Source: Dipteris shenzhenensis
Taxonomy: Eukaryota > Polypodiophyta > Polypodiopsida > Gleicheniales
DNA length: 64,000 nt
Assembly (NCBI GenBank): GCA_047967505.1
Contig: CM106540.1
Reading direction: 5' to 3' (one strand)
Shown here: positions 32,880 through 45,600 of the stretch, one piece after another
How the letters are laid out: the number at the start of each line of letters is the position of its first letter
Position numbering within the stretch: the first letter of the stretch is position 1
Notes under the pieces: model-generated
What the model was told of the DNA's origin: nothing
What the model saw: only the letters and a program-made list of their open reading frames with translations
Databases searched by the model: none
Translations under genes and position numbers: made by a program

Positions 32880-35140
32880 ACTCATCAATTCATGTTGATA
32901 GTGTGAGTACATAAAGATATACATTTGTGGTTAATGGGAAGGATGTGTGTGCAATGGCATGGTATAAGATATATGGCATTTCAAAGACCTCATTTTACAG
33001 CTACAGAGGACAATAGGAGTAGGATTTGCATAAGGCCATCCATGGAAACAAAGGGGTTTTAAGGAAATCTTGGGACCACACTCAGATTGGAAGAGCAATT
33101 ATGAAAGACTTTGTGGAGAATAATGTAGAGCAAATGCCATGCAAAAACCAAACAGGAGAAGATGGGTCAAGAGAGACACAATTAGAAATTCTAGACATGT
33201 ATAAGCAAGTAGACTTCTAGAGAAAAGTTAATACAACCTTGGGCCAACTAGGGTATAAGCAAATGTGTTTGTCCACATTCAATCAAATATGTACCACAAA
33301 GCTCAATCAAGAAAGTCTTGCAAAGACCGATGAGTTCTCCAAGTGTAGCATTTGTTTATAGATCAAAGAATAAGTGGGGGCAAAGAAATGTATACAAAAA
33401 CATCATGAACTATTAAGGTGATGTCCATGTCACATGCTACAACAATAAAGCTATAGAAACCTCTATTATGCATGGTGTTTGGCATCACAATTGAATCCAA
33501 AAAAGAACTCGTGCATCATACATGATAAGATGGATCAGCAAAAGACAAAAATAGCAAGATTGAGGGTGTGAGAAAAAGAGATCGACAAATGCCCTCAATA
33601 TTCAATTTCACTAACATGAGCGATCACATATGGGCATGGGAAAGGGAAATATAGTCACTTTCCTTTGGAATTATAATTTATGGCCTCATGATCCAAAATT
33701 CAATATTGCATCATCGTTCATGTGTTTACAAAACTTAGAGAGGCTGGAGAGACATGTGAATGAACATCTGGTAAAGCATGGTATGCTAAGATCAAGCAAT
33801 GCACTTCTACATGCACTAAATTCACAAAAGACATTGGAACATCACCAAGGTAAGATCAATCAAAACATGTGTGGATAAGATAGTGGCATCACATGGTCAA
33901 ATGGAGTCCAAATGATTTTGGGAAAACTTGCACAACTACAGCGGGACAATTGTGGATCAAAGAAAAAAAATCTCTACTTGTTTGCACTTTTATTGCTCTT
34001 GGTGGCACGAGGGACCTTCAAGATGATTCAACTAGGATTTCTTATGGTGGGTCATACACATGAAGACATTGATGCCATGTTTAGAGAAATCTCTGAGAAG
34101 CTCAGGAAAAGCATGACTTTCACTTTCCCACACCTGATGGATCATTTTTAATTGTGTCAATCTTCAAGGTCCATACCATTCCTAATAACCCATGTATATC
34201 TAATTTTAAGAGCTACATCGATGGCTTCTTATGTGATGGGAAGGATGCATTGGTAGGACATTCAAAGCCATTACAATTTAGGTTTTATATGAAAGGAAAC
34301 ATTCCAAATGTGCAGTACAAGATGCATCTAAAGTTGATTGAGTGGATACCGAGAGAAGGTGGCATTGAATTGTGGAAGAGGCACATCTCTAGGGAGCCGA
34401 TGCTTCCAATAGTGTCCCCAATGTTGGTACCGATATTTGAATACATAAAGGACCACCAAGAGGTGATAGATGGCATCAAAGGTTACCTAATGTACTGGGA
34501 AAAATTATCAACATCGCAAGGCTAACATGTTGAGTTCACACAATACATACACCTACAATTGAACCTATGATTGAGCATTGAAAAAATATGGTGGCTGCTC
34601 TATAAACTCCAAATATGCAAGAAGAGGCAGTGTTCAAATATTTTTAGCCAAGGACACATGGTGAAGAAACATTAGTTGCAATGGATGATAAGGATGACTT
34701 TGAAGACTTGGAAAAACTAAAGGACCACAATGTGGACCTTCATAAAAAAGACCGAAGATTCATTTAAGCCAATGGTGGATGTCAAGAATGGTGATTTTGT
34801 GCTTATCCAACCATAAGACTCAATCTACCCAATATGGCTTAGTGTTGCACAAAGTGATATAGATGTAAATAGGATGTCAGAGAACTAACAAAAGATACTT
34901 GTATAGTATTGGGCATCCATTTGCATTTGCCAAAATGCTACAGATGAAGAAGTGTATTTAGGATGTTGGGATAGATTCTAGATGTTCAAGACAAAGGATC
35001 CTTAGTGATGGAAGAGTATAGATAGTGTTGTATTCACATGGATGCACACAATTGCTAAACTCCAAAAAAAAGTAAAAACCCCATCAAAATATGTGACAAA
35101 GGCCCAAAAAAGTCTACGATTGTCATCTATAGATACATCA
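32880..35140 (+). pseudogene. DUF7869-type protein gene relic (copy 1)
   Basis: Frame-broken coding sequence follows the order of a large plant/algal protein family of unknown function with a DUF7869 domain. The blocks are: VCAMAWYKIYGISKTSF with a downstream HGNKG (about 32945-33060); a central Cys-containing region; IIHDKMDQQKT (about 33515-33550); LQRDNCGSKKKNLYLFALLL (about 33935-33995); LGFLMVGHTHEDIDAMFREI (about 34035-34095); FKSYIDGFLCDGKDALVGHS and a KPLQFRF segment (34200-34290); and NATDEEVYLGCWDRF (about 34930-34980). The DNC and HTHEDID motifs are the best-conserved points of this domain and look catalytic or metal-binding, though I do not know a proven activity. Many stops and shifts make this copy dead. 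Repeated copies in this window suggest it is mobile or part of a mobile element. Confidence 0.65.
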
Positions 35141-35229
35141 TTGTAATGTAACAAGGTTATGCAAGCCTTACAAATGGTGTTTTATAAACACCACCAATGT
35201 GATATTTTTAATCTTTAACCATGTGGATG

Positions 35230-35510
35230 CATATTACTAGCATTATAAAAATTGCAAGCACACCAGTTCCATACTATCTCACGTTAAGTTCCATGCAGTT
35301 GTAAAAACATACTATTCCATGGCAAGCTCCATATTAACAAAATTCCCAAAGTTAATGAGATTTTTCTCATTTGAGAGTTCCCAAAGTATGTGAAAATTTT
35401 CAAATTCCCTTAAATGGTGTCTTACCCCACATGTTGGGTGAGCAAATGGAGATATATGGCTTAGAACACTCATCTTTTGATTGGGAAAAGGAGCTTTGAG
35501 CTTTGTAAGC
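35230..35510. other. AT-rich spacer, no gene recognised
   Basis: Contains the loosely repeated phrase 'ttccatg.aag/agttccatgc' but no coding signal. Confidence 0.5.
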
Positions 35511-35589
35511 CTAGTACATCAAGAAACTCAAAGAAATGAATATGTGTTGTTGCAAAACACACATAGACATTGATCTATCCTAGTAAGCT

Positions 35590-36546
35590 TTGAATTACTT
35601 GAGATCTAGTCATGTTGAAGCATTGCTCCATAGAGATAAATGCCCATGTCTTGCAGATCAATGTGCAATCTGTAGGCCACCAAGATCCACATCATGTGTT
35701 GCAAGGGAAACCAAGTTTGGTAGCCTAGGATATATGTGGGAGCCAGGAGTCTATCCAAAGGGACACTTTGAGTAGCACCATAATGAATGCATTCGTGGCA
35801 CATGCAGACATTGTAGTCTAAAGAAGAGGCAGTTTGATATTTGTCCAAATGAAATGAGGGAAGACAACCCTACCGCTCTAAAATGGAGGGTATTTGAACA
35901 TGTTTATGTGAAAGGATCAGAGAAAAAGAGATGGCTACTATCGGATTAAGAGAACTTAGCCAATGGAGCTTGTAGAGCACTTGGTTCAATCCATCCCAAA
36001 ATATGTGCTTCATAATTTCATGTCTAGCTAGTGAGATAAGCAGTTTAGGAGGTGCCTTGTCAATTTTTCCTAGGACACTATTGTATCTATCATAGATTTT
36101 GTAGAAAATTACTCATTTCAAGAAAAAAAGAGATACAAAGTGTTCACTGGTACAATAAGAAGATATCAAGTCTAGTGCATATCATGTACATACATTTGCT
36201 TGATTCTTGTATGACACATGCAATCTTCTTGCTAAATCAGAGTCTAGGTCAATGCAGTGCAATGCACATACCATTTTTACATTTCAGATGATAGAGAACA
36301 CGACATCTTATTTGTGCAACATGCTTTTCTATTGAATTAGGAATGGCTAAAAAATAATGATTCCCATACATAAGAAATTATAAAACAACATTGGGTGTGG
36401 TCATGTGGTGCTTCCTCTCAATTTAAATCAGCCTGTGGATTCTACTTTGTCTCAAGGTTTAAATCCTTGATTAATCTAAGCATGACACAAAATTTCTTTG
36501 GTTCTAGTCATGGCAATGGGGAACATAATGGATGTGGTACTGTTAT
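35590..36546 (+). pseudogene. DUF7869-type family gene relic (copy 2, 5' part)
   Basis: Plus-strand blocks are HRDKCPCLADQCAIC, then a Cys cluster CIRGTCRHC..CP (about 35785-35850), LKWRVFEHVYVKGSEKKRW (about 35880-35935), KEIQSVHWYNKKISSLVHIM (about 36125-36185) and SDDREHDILFVQHAF (about 36285-36330). Near 36380-36546 comes WSCGASSQFKSACGFYF followed by NFFGSSHGNGEHNGCGTVM. This order corresponds to the lower part of the same large plant protein group as the preceding relic: a zinc-cluster region, then a region with D/E/H residues resembling a transposase-like core. It is interrupted at 36546 by the foldback element and resumes after 37534. Stops and shifts are present. Confidence 0.55.
36538..36546 (+). 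repeat. 9-bp target-site duplication, left
   Basis: TACTGTTAT, identical to 37535-37543. Confidence 0.85.
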
Positions 36547-37534
36547 GGGTGTGATTTTTTGGTGAGCTTTTTGTCATGAGCTTTTTTTCAATTTTCATGA
36601 ATATTGCGAGCTTTTCATTCACCTGAGAGAGAGAGAGGGGGGGGGTTATGGAGTGGGGTGGGTTGAAAGTTTGGGTTATGGTTGCAGTTAAGAGGAGAGA
36701 GGGGGGGGAGGGGAGATAAAGGAAAGGGGGAGGGACGGGCGCATGGGTAAGGTGGCATGGAGAAGGGAGGGGAGGGGAGTTGGAACATATATTCATTATC
36801 ATAGTGGAGAACGTAGAGGGGGAACTTATAAGGTATGCAAAGAGGAGTGCAAGGAGGAGAGAGAGGATGAGGAATGTGAAAGTTATGTTCATCTACTAAA
36901 TGTAAAGGGGAAGGGAGAGCATGTGGGAAATTTGTTTATTTTCAAAGTGTATAATTTGACAGATTTGACCTCATATTTGGATTCCTCGTCGAATTCCGGT
37001 CATTTTGAGTACCAACATGACCATATTCTGATAAAAATTGGAAAAATGGTGTTTTTGTCATTTTGGCCTGTTTGGGGCCTGTTTTGAGCGCAGGCTCAAA
37101 ACAGGCCCCAAACAGGCCAAAATGACAAAAACACCATTTTTCCAATTTTTATCAGAATATGGTCATGTTGGTACTCAAAATGACCGGAATTCGACGAGGA
37201 ATCCAAATATGAGGTCAAAAGTTTCAAATTATACACTTTTAAAATGTACATATCTCCCATAGTTCCTCCCTTCTACTTTGAATATGGACATATCTTCCAT
37301 AATTTTTTGCCTCCTACTGCCACTCATATCCTCCCCCCCCTTGTGCATAGTATACACTCTTCCACCCCTCCCACATGCTATGAAAATGAACATATCCTAT
37401 ATTCTCTCCCCCTCTTTCTAACCTCCCCATCTTTCTTATAACAAAAACATGTATGGATTTCTAAAAAAAGCTCGCAAAAACAAAGGAAATGGTAAAAAAG
37501 CTCACATTAAAAAGCTCGCCAAAAGATTTCCCCC
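36547..37534. mobile_element. Mutator-like foldback element, 988 bp
   Basis: The element is bounded by a perfect 9-bp duplication TACTGTTAT (36538-36546 and 37535-37543), the length typical of Mutator-like elements. The termini are inverted: left GGGTGTGATTTTTTGGTGAG matches the complement of the right end GGGGAAATCTTTTGGCGAG, with further matching AGCTTTTT phrases over about 70 bp. Inside, arms continue inwards and become a perfect 126-bp inverted repeat around a 4-base loop. No transposase is encoded; it is a non-autonomous foldback/MITE. It sits inside the coding relic of copy 2. Confidence 0.85.
36964..37219. repeat. Perfect 126-bp inverted repeat (hairpin)
   Basis: Arms 36964-37089 and 37094-37219 are exact reverse complements around the loop GCAG (37090-37093). 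Outside them pairing continues imperfectly for at least 20 bp. A transcript through it would form a long perfect double-stranded stem. Confidence 0.95.
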
Positions 37535-37543
37535 TACTGTTAT
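37535..37543 (+). repeat. 9-bp target-site duplication, right
   Basis: TACTGTTAT, identical to 36538-36546. Confidence 0.85.
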
Positions 37544-38200
37544 TAAGCGTTATCTATTCAAACACCAATTAACATGACCTTAAGAAAAACACAATGATGT
37601 TCCATGAAGTGAAAGTGAATGAAGTGTAAAGATACGATTGTGAGGCCATGAAAGGAACCCATAGCTTTTGCAACATATAGGGCTTTTCAAACAACCACCT
37701 ACTCAAAATGATAAAAAAATAATCTAGTTTTTATAGTGCGTCCATCATAGGGTATCATGAAAATTGTGAGGGCATTGGAACTATGAAGATATGGTAGGCA
37801 TTCAAGTTTTTACTCTACATGAAGATGGAGTGACAAACAATGAAGAGACAAACGATGACTCACCACGATTTGGGGAGGGTTTCGATGACCTCATGAACTA
37901 TTTGGAAGAGGGGGATAACTTTACAGTTGTCACTTTCACTTACTTTGGGGAGAATGAGGATGATGACCCATACTTTGTGTTGTAGTGTACCAAACCCAAG
38001 AACAAGGCTGAAGCAGCATTTATGAATCATTGGGAAAGAAGAAATGAGAAGTAGGATATAGTAGTTGGAGCTATCTTGTACAAAAAAACATCCAAGAGAG
38101 CTATGCCTAGACAAACCAAGGGCAAGGGTGTCTTCAAAATGGATTTAGACATTCACGAGCACATCATGGAGTGTCTTGGAGTAGTGGACAACTAAGACAG
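37535..38200 (+). pseudogene. DUF7869-type family gene relic (copy 2, 3' part)
   Basis: Coding similarity resumes after the target duplication with a short basic helix-like block. An acidic segment follows at 37791-37985 with DDSPRFGEGFDDLMNYLEEG and GENEDDDPYFVLQ-like sequence ending in a stop, then MNHWERRNEK and a final IHEHIMECLGVVDN (to about 38190). This looks like the acidic C-terminal region of the same gene as the 35.6-36.5-kb part. Confidence 0.45.
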
Positions 38201-39600
38201 TACAAGAAAATCCATTCTAAGAAAAATATACTCCACTTATCAAAAAAAAAAGAAAAAAAAATTTACAATCTGCTTGTATCTAGTAAATCCCAAACCCAAA
38301 TCGCGCTTGTTTTACAATCACTATGTTTGTTTTATGTAAATGTCAAATAGTAAATCCCCATCATTCTTGTTTTACAACCACTACGCTTGGTTTTTATATA
38401 AATTCCAAACCCACTACACTTGTTTTAGTAGATTAAAAAAACATCATGCTTGTCTTAGTAATCCCAAACGAGGGAACTTGTATGCCACTTATGTTGTAAA
38501 ACCACTGAGCTAGTGACCACAAATCTTGAATGAATGAACTATATGCCATTCATCTTGTAATAATTGAAAGAAACCACCACACTGACGGTAGTTAATCCTA
38601 GATAATGTATCGCGTGCAACCAACCTCATGATGGTTGTGATATTAAAATAGCTTGTATAAATGAAATTATCAATATGAACCTTAAGGGGTCCCCTTTAAG
38701 GGAAAGGGCCATATCAACATGCCCTATATGTCCAGTGGCATGTGGATAAATGGACCTTGCTCCTAAAGGGGGCCCCTCAAGGGCCCATATATTGTATGCA
38801 ACCAACCACCGCACTGGTGACCACTTATTGTGTACTACCACCATGCTGAAAACAAAGAGATCCTAAACCAAATGAAACTTGTGAGACCACTTATCCTGTG
38901 CTACCATCATGTTGGTTGCAATCCTAAAACAACTTGTTTGTATTAAGGAAATTCTAAAATATATTTTTTGTATAAAGGAAACTTATATTTGAATGGTTGT
39001 AAACATTGAATAACTCTGATGGTAAATAAAGAATGGTTTCATTAATAATTAAGAGGTACATCTCATACATTAAGGTCTTCTAGCTACATCAGGTCGCTTG
39101 GAGGTCTTATAGGTATTTCTAGTTGCTTGAAGGATGGGCCCTTCTTTCTCCTTTCCTTCAGGAGATTGGTTCCACATTTTACTTTCTGCTTTGAGCTCCC
39201 TTCATCAGGTTTCTTTGAGATCTTTGGCCTACACTGCTCCCTAGTGGGAGGATTGGCCTTGATGGAAAGATCGGCATGTCTTTTTGAGGCTCGAGCTTGT
39301 TGGACTTCTTCCTTTTAGAATCCTTTCTTTCAAGGGGCTGGTTCTTCCCTTCAAGGCCCTTTCTTTTTTCCTTGTAGGCCTACTTGGACATTTCTACTAC
39401 TGCATCTACTCTCTCAATATGGATAGATGTAATAGATAGGCACAATTGATGTTTCCATGATGTGGGTAGTGGCAAACAACAATCAAGTCCTTTGCAAAGT
39501 GAGTTTCCATCCACAAATACCCCAAAGAAAAAGACATGTAGAGGGTGACTGCATTGGGGCCTTCGGATCATGCACTCATCTATGATGTGCAGATGGTAGA
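38200..39600. other. Unassigned AT-rich region
   Basis: The phrase 'aatcccaaacccacta..cttgttt' is repeated loosely at 38280-38470, and 'accaaccaccgcactggtgaccacttattgtg' phrases recur at 38510-38910. A minus-strand open stretch at 39380-39610 has no recognisable domain. No gene assigned. Confidence 0.5.
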
Positions 39601-39639
39601 CCATACACATCTTACCCTACCACATCTCAAGAGGATAGT

Positions 39640-42600
39640 CATCTGATTTAATATTGTGATGGTGGTTGTCAATACTATGGTCTGACCCTATGCATTAGCA
39701 AGCTATTTCTTCATTTGTGTGGATGTTCTCCTACAACACTTCCAATTGATGCTCACTCACTGCAACATCTCTATCTATCACTTACTGTTGAATTTGGCAA
39801 AATTGTCTATAGCTTCATCATAGGCCTCTTCCAGATCCACTCTATGTTCCATTTCAATTAGGATGGAGGACTACTTTTCACGACTTTCAAGTGCCATGGC
39901 AAGCTCATGTAGAACCCTAGTGTAATTCAATTGCGAGGAATTGTAAAAATCCTAGCAAAATTGCACATTCTCTTTGTCTTCTCCACCATGGCTACTCTCT
40001 ACCCAATCTGCATCCTTACTTGACTTGAAGCTCTCTCATAGCTCCTACATATTTGCTTTGGCTTCTATATTACCCTTTTTAGTTGCTCTATCATCTCACT
40101 TTTATTGATGTTCAATGTGTTTTGCATTTTGTAGAGCCATTGGTAAAGAGCCTCCTTATCGGCTTAGTTGTCTTCAAGATTTTTTTTTCATCCCTACTAG
40201 CTCTTGCTCAGCAGTGTCCCCATCCATTCTAACATAGCTTGATGCACTTCTCTATTTATTCTCTTCTATGGCTTTCCATCATAGCCATTTTTTGCCTCGA
40301 CTAACTCTCCTACCTACAAGGCCTTTGCTTCTGCCTCCTCCACCTTGGGATTGTGCACCTTCCTTGAGCATTCTATCATGATCACTATCCTTTGCTGCAT
40401 TGGTGGCTTTAATACGTATCATATTGATCAAAAAACGATTTAAGCAAAGTATCCATGGTCAATAGCAACTTCAATTGACTAAGATAACAATTTGGATTTG
40501 TCATCCTTGCAATTATTTAAGTTAAGATTGTCTTAGTAATTTTGGGACAATTCCAAGTCCCAAAGTTGTAGAAAATTCACTATTGTTTTCATGTCATGCT
40601 TGAACTTTAGTTCGAGCATGGCCTATAATTTTTAAGTGTTCCGTGCTTGAATTTAGGTTGCAGTAGCATATACTTTTTAATAAAGACGATAAAAAGAGAG
40701 GAAAAGACATGATCAAATTCATCCCAAAATGAAGGAATTGTCCCAGCATTACTAAAATAGTCTTAGTTAGTCATCACCCTCTTGGAGATGGCCTTTGAGA
40801 AAAAGATCATGCATCCATTCAATTTCTCTACTACTGCTTCAACATGCTAGAACTTCAAGGTTTCTCTCATATCAGGATAGTACTTCCTTGTTTGTTCAAT
40901 ATATATATTGGCAAGCTCAAAACATTGACTCCACCATCTGCACTAATCAGAGCGTTGGGTATAAATCTAAAATATCATTTCTCTTCCACGACTTCTCCAA
41001 GAATTGTGCTTGTTGTGAATCACCTCCACCATGAATGCTTGTAGTTTTTTTCACTGATGTTAATCTTTTGAATTTGACAAAAAATTTATCCATCCTTCAC
41101 ATTTACTTCATCCATCAACTTAGTGAAGTTGGAGGGAGAATCCGCATTGGGCTTTTGAAGATTGTGTGAGGAGATCTCATATATTGACTTTTCAAGATTA
41201 GGGGAGGAGTGTGAAGAGCTCTCACATGTCATAATTTCAAGATTGCAGGAGGAAAGATTGTGTGAGAAGCTCGTGCACTGTGTAGAGGGGGAGGAAAGAT
41301 TATGTGAGATGCTATTGGACTATGCAAAGATGGAGAAGAGGGATGACATGTTTGGGAGCTCAGTGTGATCAAGGGAATCCATGGCGAGAGGGGATAGAAG
41401 TTGTAGGAAGAGTGTAGTAGGGAAAGGTCAAAGGTAAAGGTGAAGGGAGTCAGAAATGTCAAATGAGAAATTACAATCTAAACAAAAAAGTGAAGGAAAA
41501 ATAGTGAAAGTCGTCAGAAATGGTGAATGAAATGGAATAATGAATGCTTAAGTAGAGTGTAGGCCACCATGGTGGTTGGCTGAGGTAGAACCCTAGTGCA
41601 GGCCACCATGGTGGTTGGCAAGGAATTGTAAAAATCCTAGCAAAATTGCACGTTCTCTTTGTCTTCTCCACCATGGCTATTCTCTACCCGATCTGCATCC
41701 TTCCTTGACTTGAAGTTCTCTCACATCTCCTACATCAATGCTTTGGCTTCTATATTCCCCTTCTAAGTTGCTCTATCATGTCACTTTTATTAATGTTCAA
41801 TGTGTTTTGCATTTTGTAGAGCTGTTGGTAAAGGGCCTCCTTATCGGCTTAAATATCTTCAAGGCTTTTTTTTAATCCCTACTAGCTCTTGCTCAGCTTT
41901 GTCCCCATCCATGGTGTAATTCAATTGCCAGGAATTGTAAAAATCCTAGCAAAATTGCACATTCTCTTTGTCTTCTCCACCATGGCTACTCTCTACCCAA
42001 TCTGCATCCTTCCTTGACTTGAAGCTCTCTCACAGCTCCTACATCAATGCTTTGGCTTCTATATTCCCCTTTTTAGTTGCTCTATCATCTCACTTTTATT
42101 GATTTTCAATGTGTTTTGCATTTTGTAGAGCCGTTGGTAAAGAGCCTTCTTATCGGCTTAGTTATCTTCAAGGAATTTTTTCATCCCTAGTAGCTCTTGC
42201 TCAGCTTTGTCCCCATCCATTCTAAAATAGCTTGATGCACTTCTCTATTTATTCTCTTCCATGGCTTTCCATTGCAGCCATTTTTTGCCTCGGCTAACTC
42301 TCCTACCTACAAGGCCTTTGTTTCTGCCTCCTCCACCTTGGATTGTGCACCCTCCTTGAGCATTCTATCATGATCACTATCCTTTGCTGCATTGGTGGCT
42401 TTAATACGTAGAATATGAATCTTCCTATCATATTGATGAAAAATGATTTAAGCAAAGACTCCATTAGGTGCATAGCAACTTCAATTGACTAAGATGACAA
42501 TTTGGATTTGTGATCCTTGCAATTCTTCAAGTTAAGGTTGTTTTAGGAATTTTGGGACAATTCCAAGTCTCAAAGTTATAGAAAATTCACTATTACTTTC

Positions 42601-45600
42601 ATGTCATGCTCGAACTTTAGTTGGAGCATGGCCTATAAGTTTTAAGTGTTCCATGCTTGAATTAGGTTCAAGCACTAGCATATACTTTTCAATAAAGAGG
42701 ATAAAACGAGAGGAAAAGAGATGATCAAATTCATCCCAAAATGAAGGAATTGTCCCAAAATTTCTAAAATATTCCTAGTTAGTCATCACACTCCTGGAGA
42801 TGGCCTTTGAGAAAAAGATCACATGCATCCATTCAATTTCTCTACTACTACTTCAACATGCTAGAACTTCAAGGTTTCTCTCATATTAGGATAGTACTTC
42901 CTTGTTTGTTTAATAAATATATTGGCAAGCTCAAAACCTTGACTCAACCATCTGCACTAATCAGAGCGTTGGGTAAAAATATAAAATATCATTTCTCTTC
43001 CACAACTTCTCCAATAATTGTGCTTGTTGTGAATCGCCTCCTCCATGAATGCCTATAGTTTTTTTCACTAATGTTAATCTTTTGAATTTGACAAAAAATT
43101 TATCCATTGTTCACATTTACTTCATCCATCAACTTGGTGAAGTTGGAAAGAGAATCCAAATTGGGCTTTTGAAGCTTGTGTGAAGAGATCTCATATATTA
43201 ACTTTTCAAGATTAGGGGAGGAGTGTGAAGAGCTCTCGCATGTCATAATTTCAAGATCAGGGGAGGAAAGATTGTGCGAGAAGCTCGTGCACTGTGCAGA
43301 GGGGGAGGAAAGATTATGTGAGATGCTGTTGGACTATGCAAAGATGGAGAAGAGGGATGACATGTTTGGGAGCTCAGTGTGTTCAAGGGAATCCATGGTG
43401 AGAGGGGATAGAAGTTGTAGGAAGAGTGTAGTAGGGAAAGGTCAAAGGTAATGGTGAAGGGAGTCAGAAATGGCAAATGAATAATTACGATCTAAACAAA
43501 AAATTGAAGGAAAAATAGTGAAAGGAGTCAGAAATGGTGAATGAAATGGAATAGTGAAGGCTAAAGTAAAGTGAAGACCACCATGATGGTTGGCTGAGGT
43601 AGAACCCTAGTGCAGGCCACCATGGTGGTTGGCTGAGGTAGAACCCTAGTGAAGGCCACCATGGTGGTTGGCAAGGAATTGTAAAAAACATAGCAAAATT
43701 GCACATTCTCTTTGTCTTCACCATTGCTACTCTCTACCCGATCTGCATCCTTCCTTGACTTGAAGCTCTTTCACAGCTCCTACATCAATGCTTTGGCTTC
43801 TATATTCCCCTTTTTAGTTGCTCTATCATCTCACTTTTATCAATGTTCAATGTGTTTTGCATTTTGTAGAGCCGTTGGTAAAGAAAATCGTTATTGGCTT
43901 CGTTATCTTCAAGAATTTTTTTCATCCCTACTAGCTCTTTCTCAAATTTGTCCCCATCCATTCTAACATAGCTTGATGCACTTCTCTGTTTATTCTCTTC
44001 TATGGCTTTCCATCGTAGCCATTTTTTGCCTCGGCTAACTCTTCTACCTACAAGGCCTTTGCTTTTGCCTCCTCCACCTTGGATTGTGCACCCTCCTTGA
44101 GCATTCTATCATGATCACTATCCTTTGTTGCATTGGTGGCTTTAATACGTAGAATATTCATCTTCCTATCATATTGATCAAAAAATGATTTAAGCAAAGT
44201 CTCCATTAGGTGGCCACCACAACACTCTAAACAAATGAATACACTGCAATGAGTGAGGTGCCTACGAAGCTGTAGCTCAGAGTCCGCAATCAGCAAGAAG
44301 TAGATCCTAGTCCAACTCCTATCCATTAGTCAAAAGGTGGAACAAGCGGACCGGCGTCCTACTACGCATAAAGCACAATCAAGTACTAAAGACCGCAAGA
44401 TGGAGAAAGTGCAAGCAGACTCCTTATGGCAAGTTCAATTGACTAAGATGACAATTTGGATTTGTCATCCTTGCAATTATTCAAGTTAAGATTGTTTTAG
44501 TAATTTTGGGACAATTCCAACTCCCAAAGTTATAGAAAATTCCTTATTACTTTCATGTCACTTTAGTTTGAGCATGGCCTATAATTTTTAAGTGTTCCAT
44601 GATTGAACTTAGGTTCAAGCACTAGCGTAGATGTTTCAATAAAGAGGATAAAAAGAGATGATCAAATTCATCCCAAAATTAAGGAATTGTCCCAAAATCA
44701 CTAAAATAGTCTTAGTTAGTCATCACACTCCTGGAGATGGCCTTTAAGAAAAAGATCATGCATCCATTCAATTTCTCTACTACTGCTTCAACATGCTAGA
44801 ACTTCAAGGTTTCTCTCATATCACGATAGTACTTCCTTGTTTGTTCAATATATATATTGGCAAGCTCAAAACCTTGACTCTACCATCTACACTAATTAGA
44901 GCTCAAAACCTTGACTCCACCACGACTTCTCCAAGAATTGTGCTTGTTGTGAATTGCCTCCACCATAAATGCCTATAGTTTTTTTCACTGATGTTAATCT
45001 TTTGAATTTGACAAAAAACTTATCGATACTTCACATTTACTTCATCCATCAACTTGGTGAAGTTGGAGAGAGAATCCAAATTGGGTTTTCAAAGATTGTG
45101 TGAGGAGATCTCATATATTAACTTTTCAAGATGAGGGCAGGAGTGTGAAGAGCTCTCACATGTCAGAATTTCAAGATTGGCGGAGGAAAGATTGTGTGAG
45201 AAGCTCTTGCACTATGCAGAGGGGGAGGAAAGATTATGTGAGATGTTGTTGGACTATGCAAAGATGGAGAAGAGGGATGACATGTTTGGGAGCTCAGTGT
45301 GTTTAAAGGAATCCATGGTGAGAGGGGATAGAAGTTGTAGGAAGAGTGTAGCATGGAAAGGTCAAAGGTAATGGTGAAGGGAGTCAGAAATGGCAAATGA
45401 GTAATTAAAATCTACACAAAAAAGTGAAGGAAAATAGTAAAGGAGTCAAAAATGGTGAATGAAATGGAATAGTGAAGGCTTAAGTAGAGTGTAGGCCACC
45501 ATGGTGGAAGGCCACCATGACGGTTGGCAAGGAATTGTAAAAATCCTAGCAAAATTGCACATTCTCTTTGTCTTCTCCACCATGGCTACTCTCTACCCGA

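Noticed and set aside
36743-37262. Frames across the 126-bp inverted repeat giving two nearly identical peptides
   Set aside because: The identity comes from the palindrome itself; no ATG context or domain.
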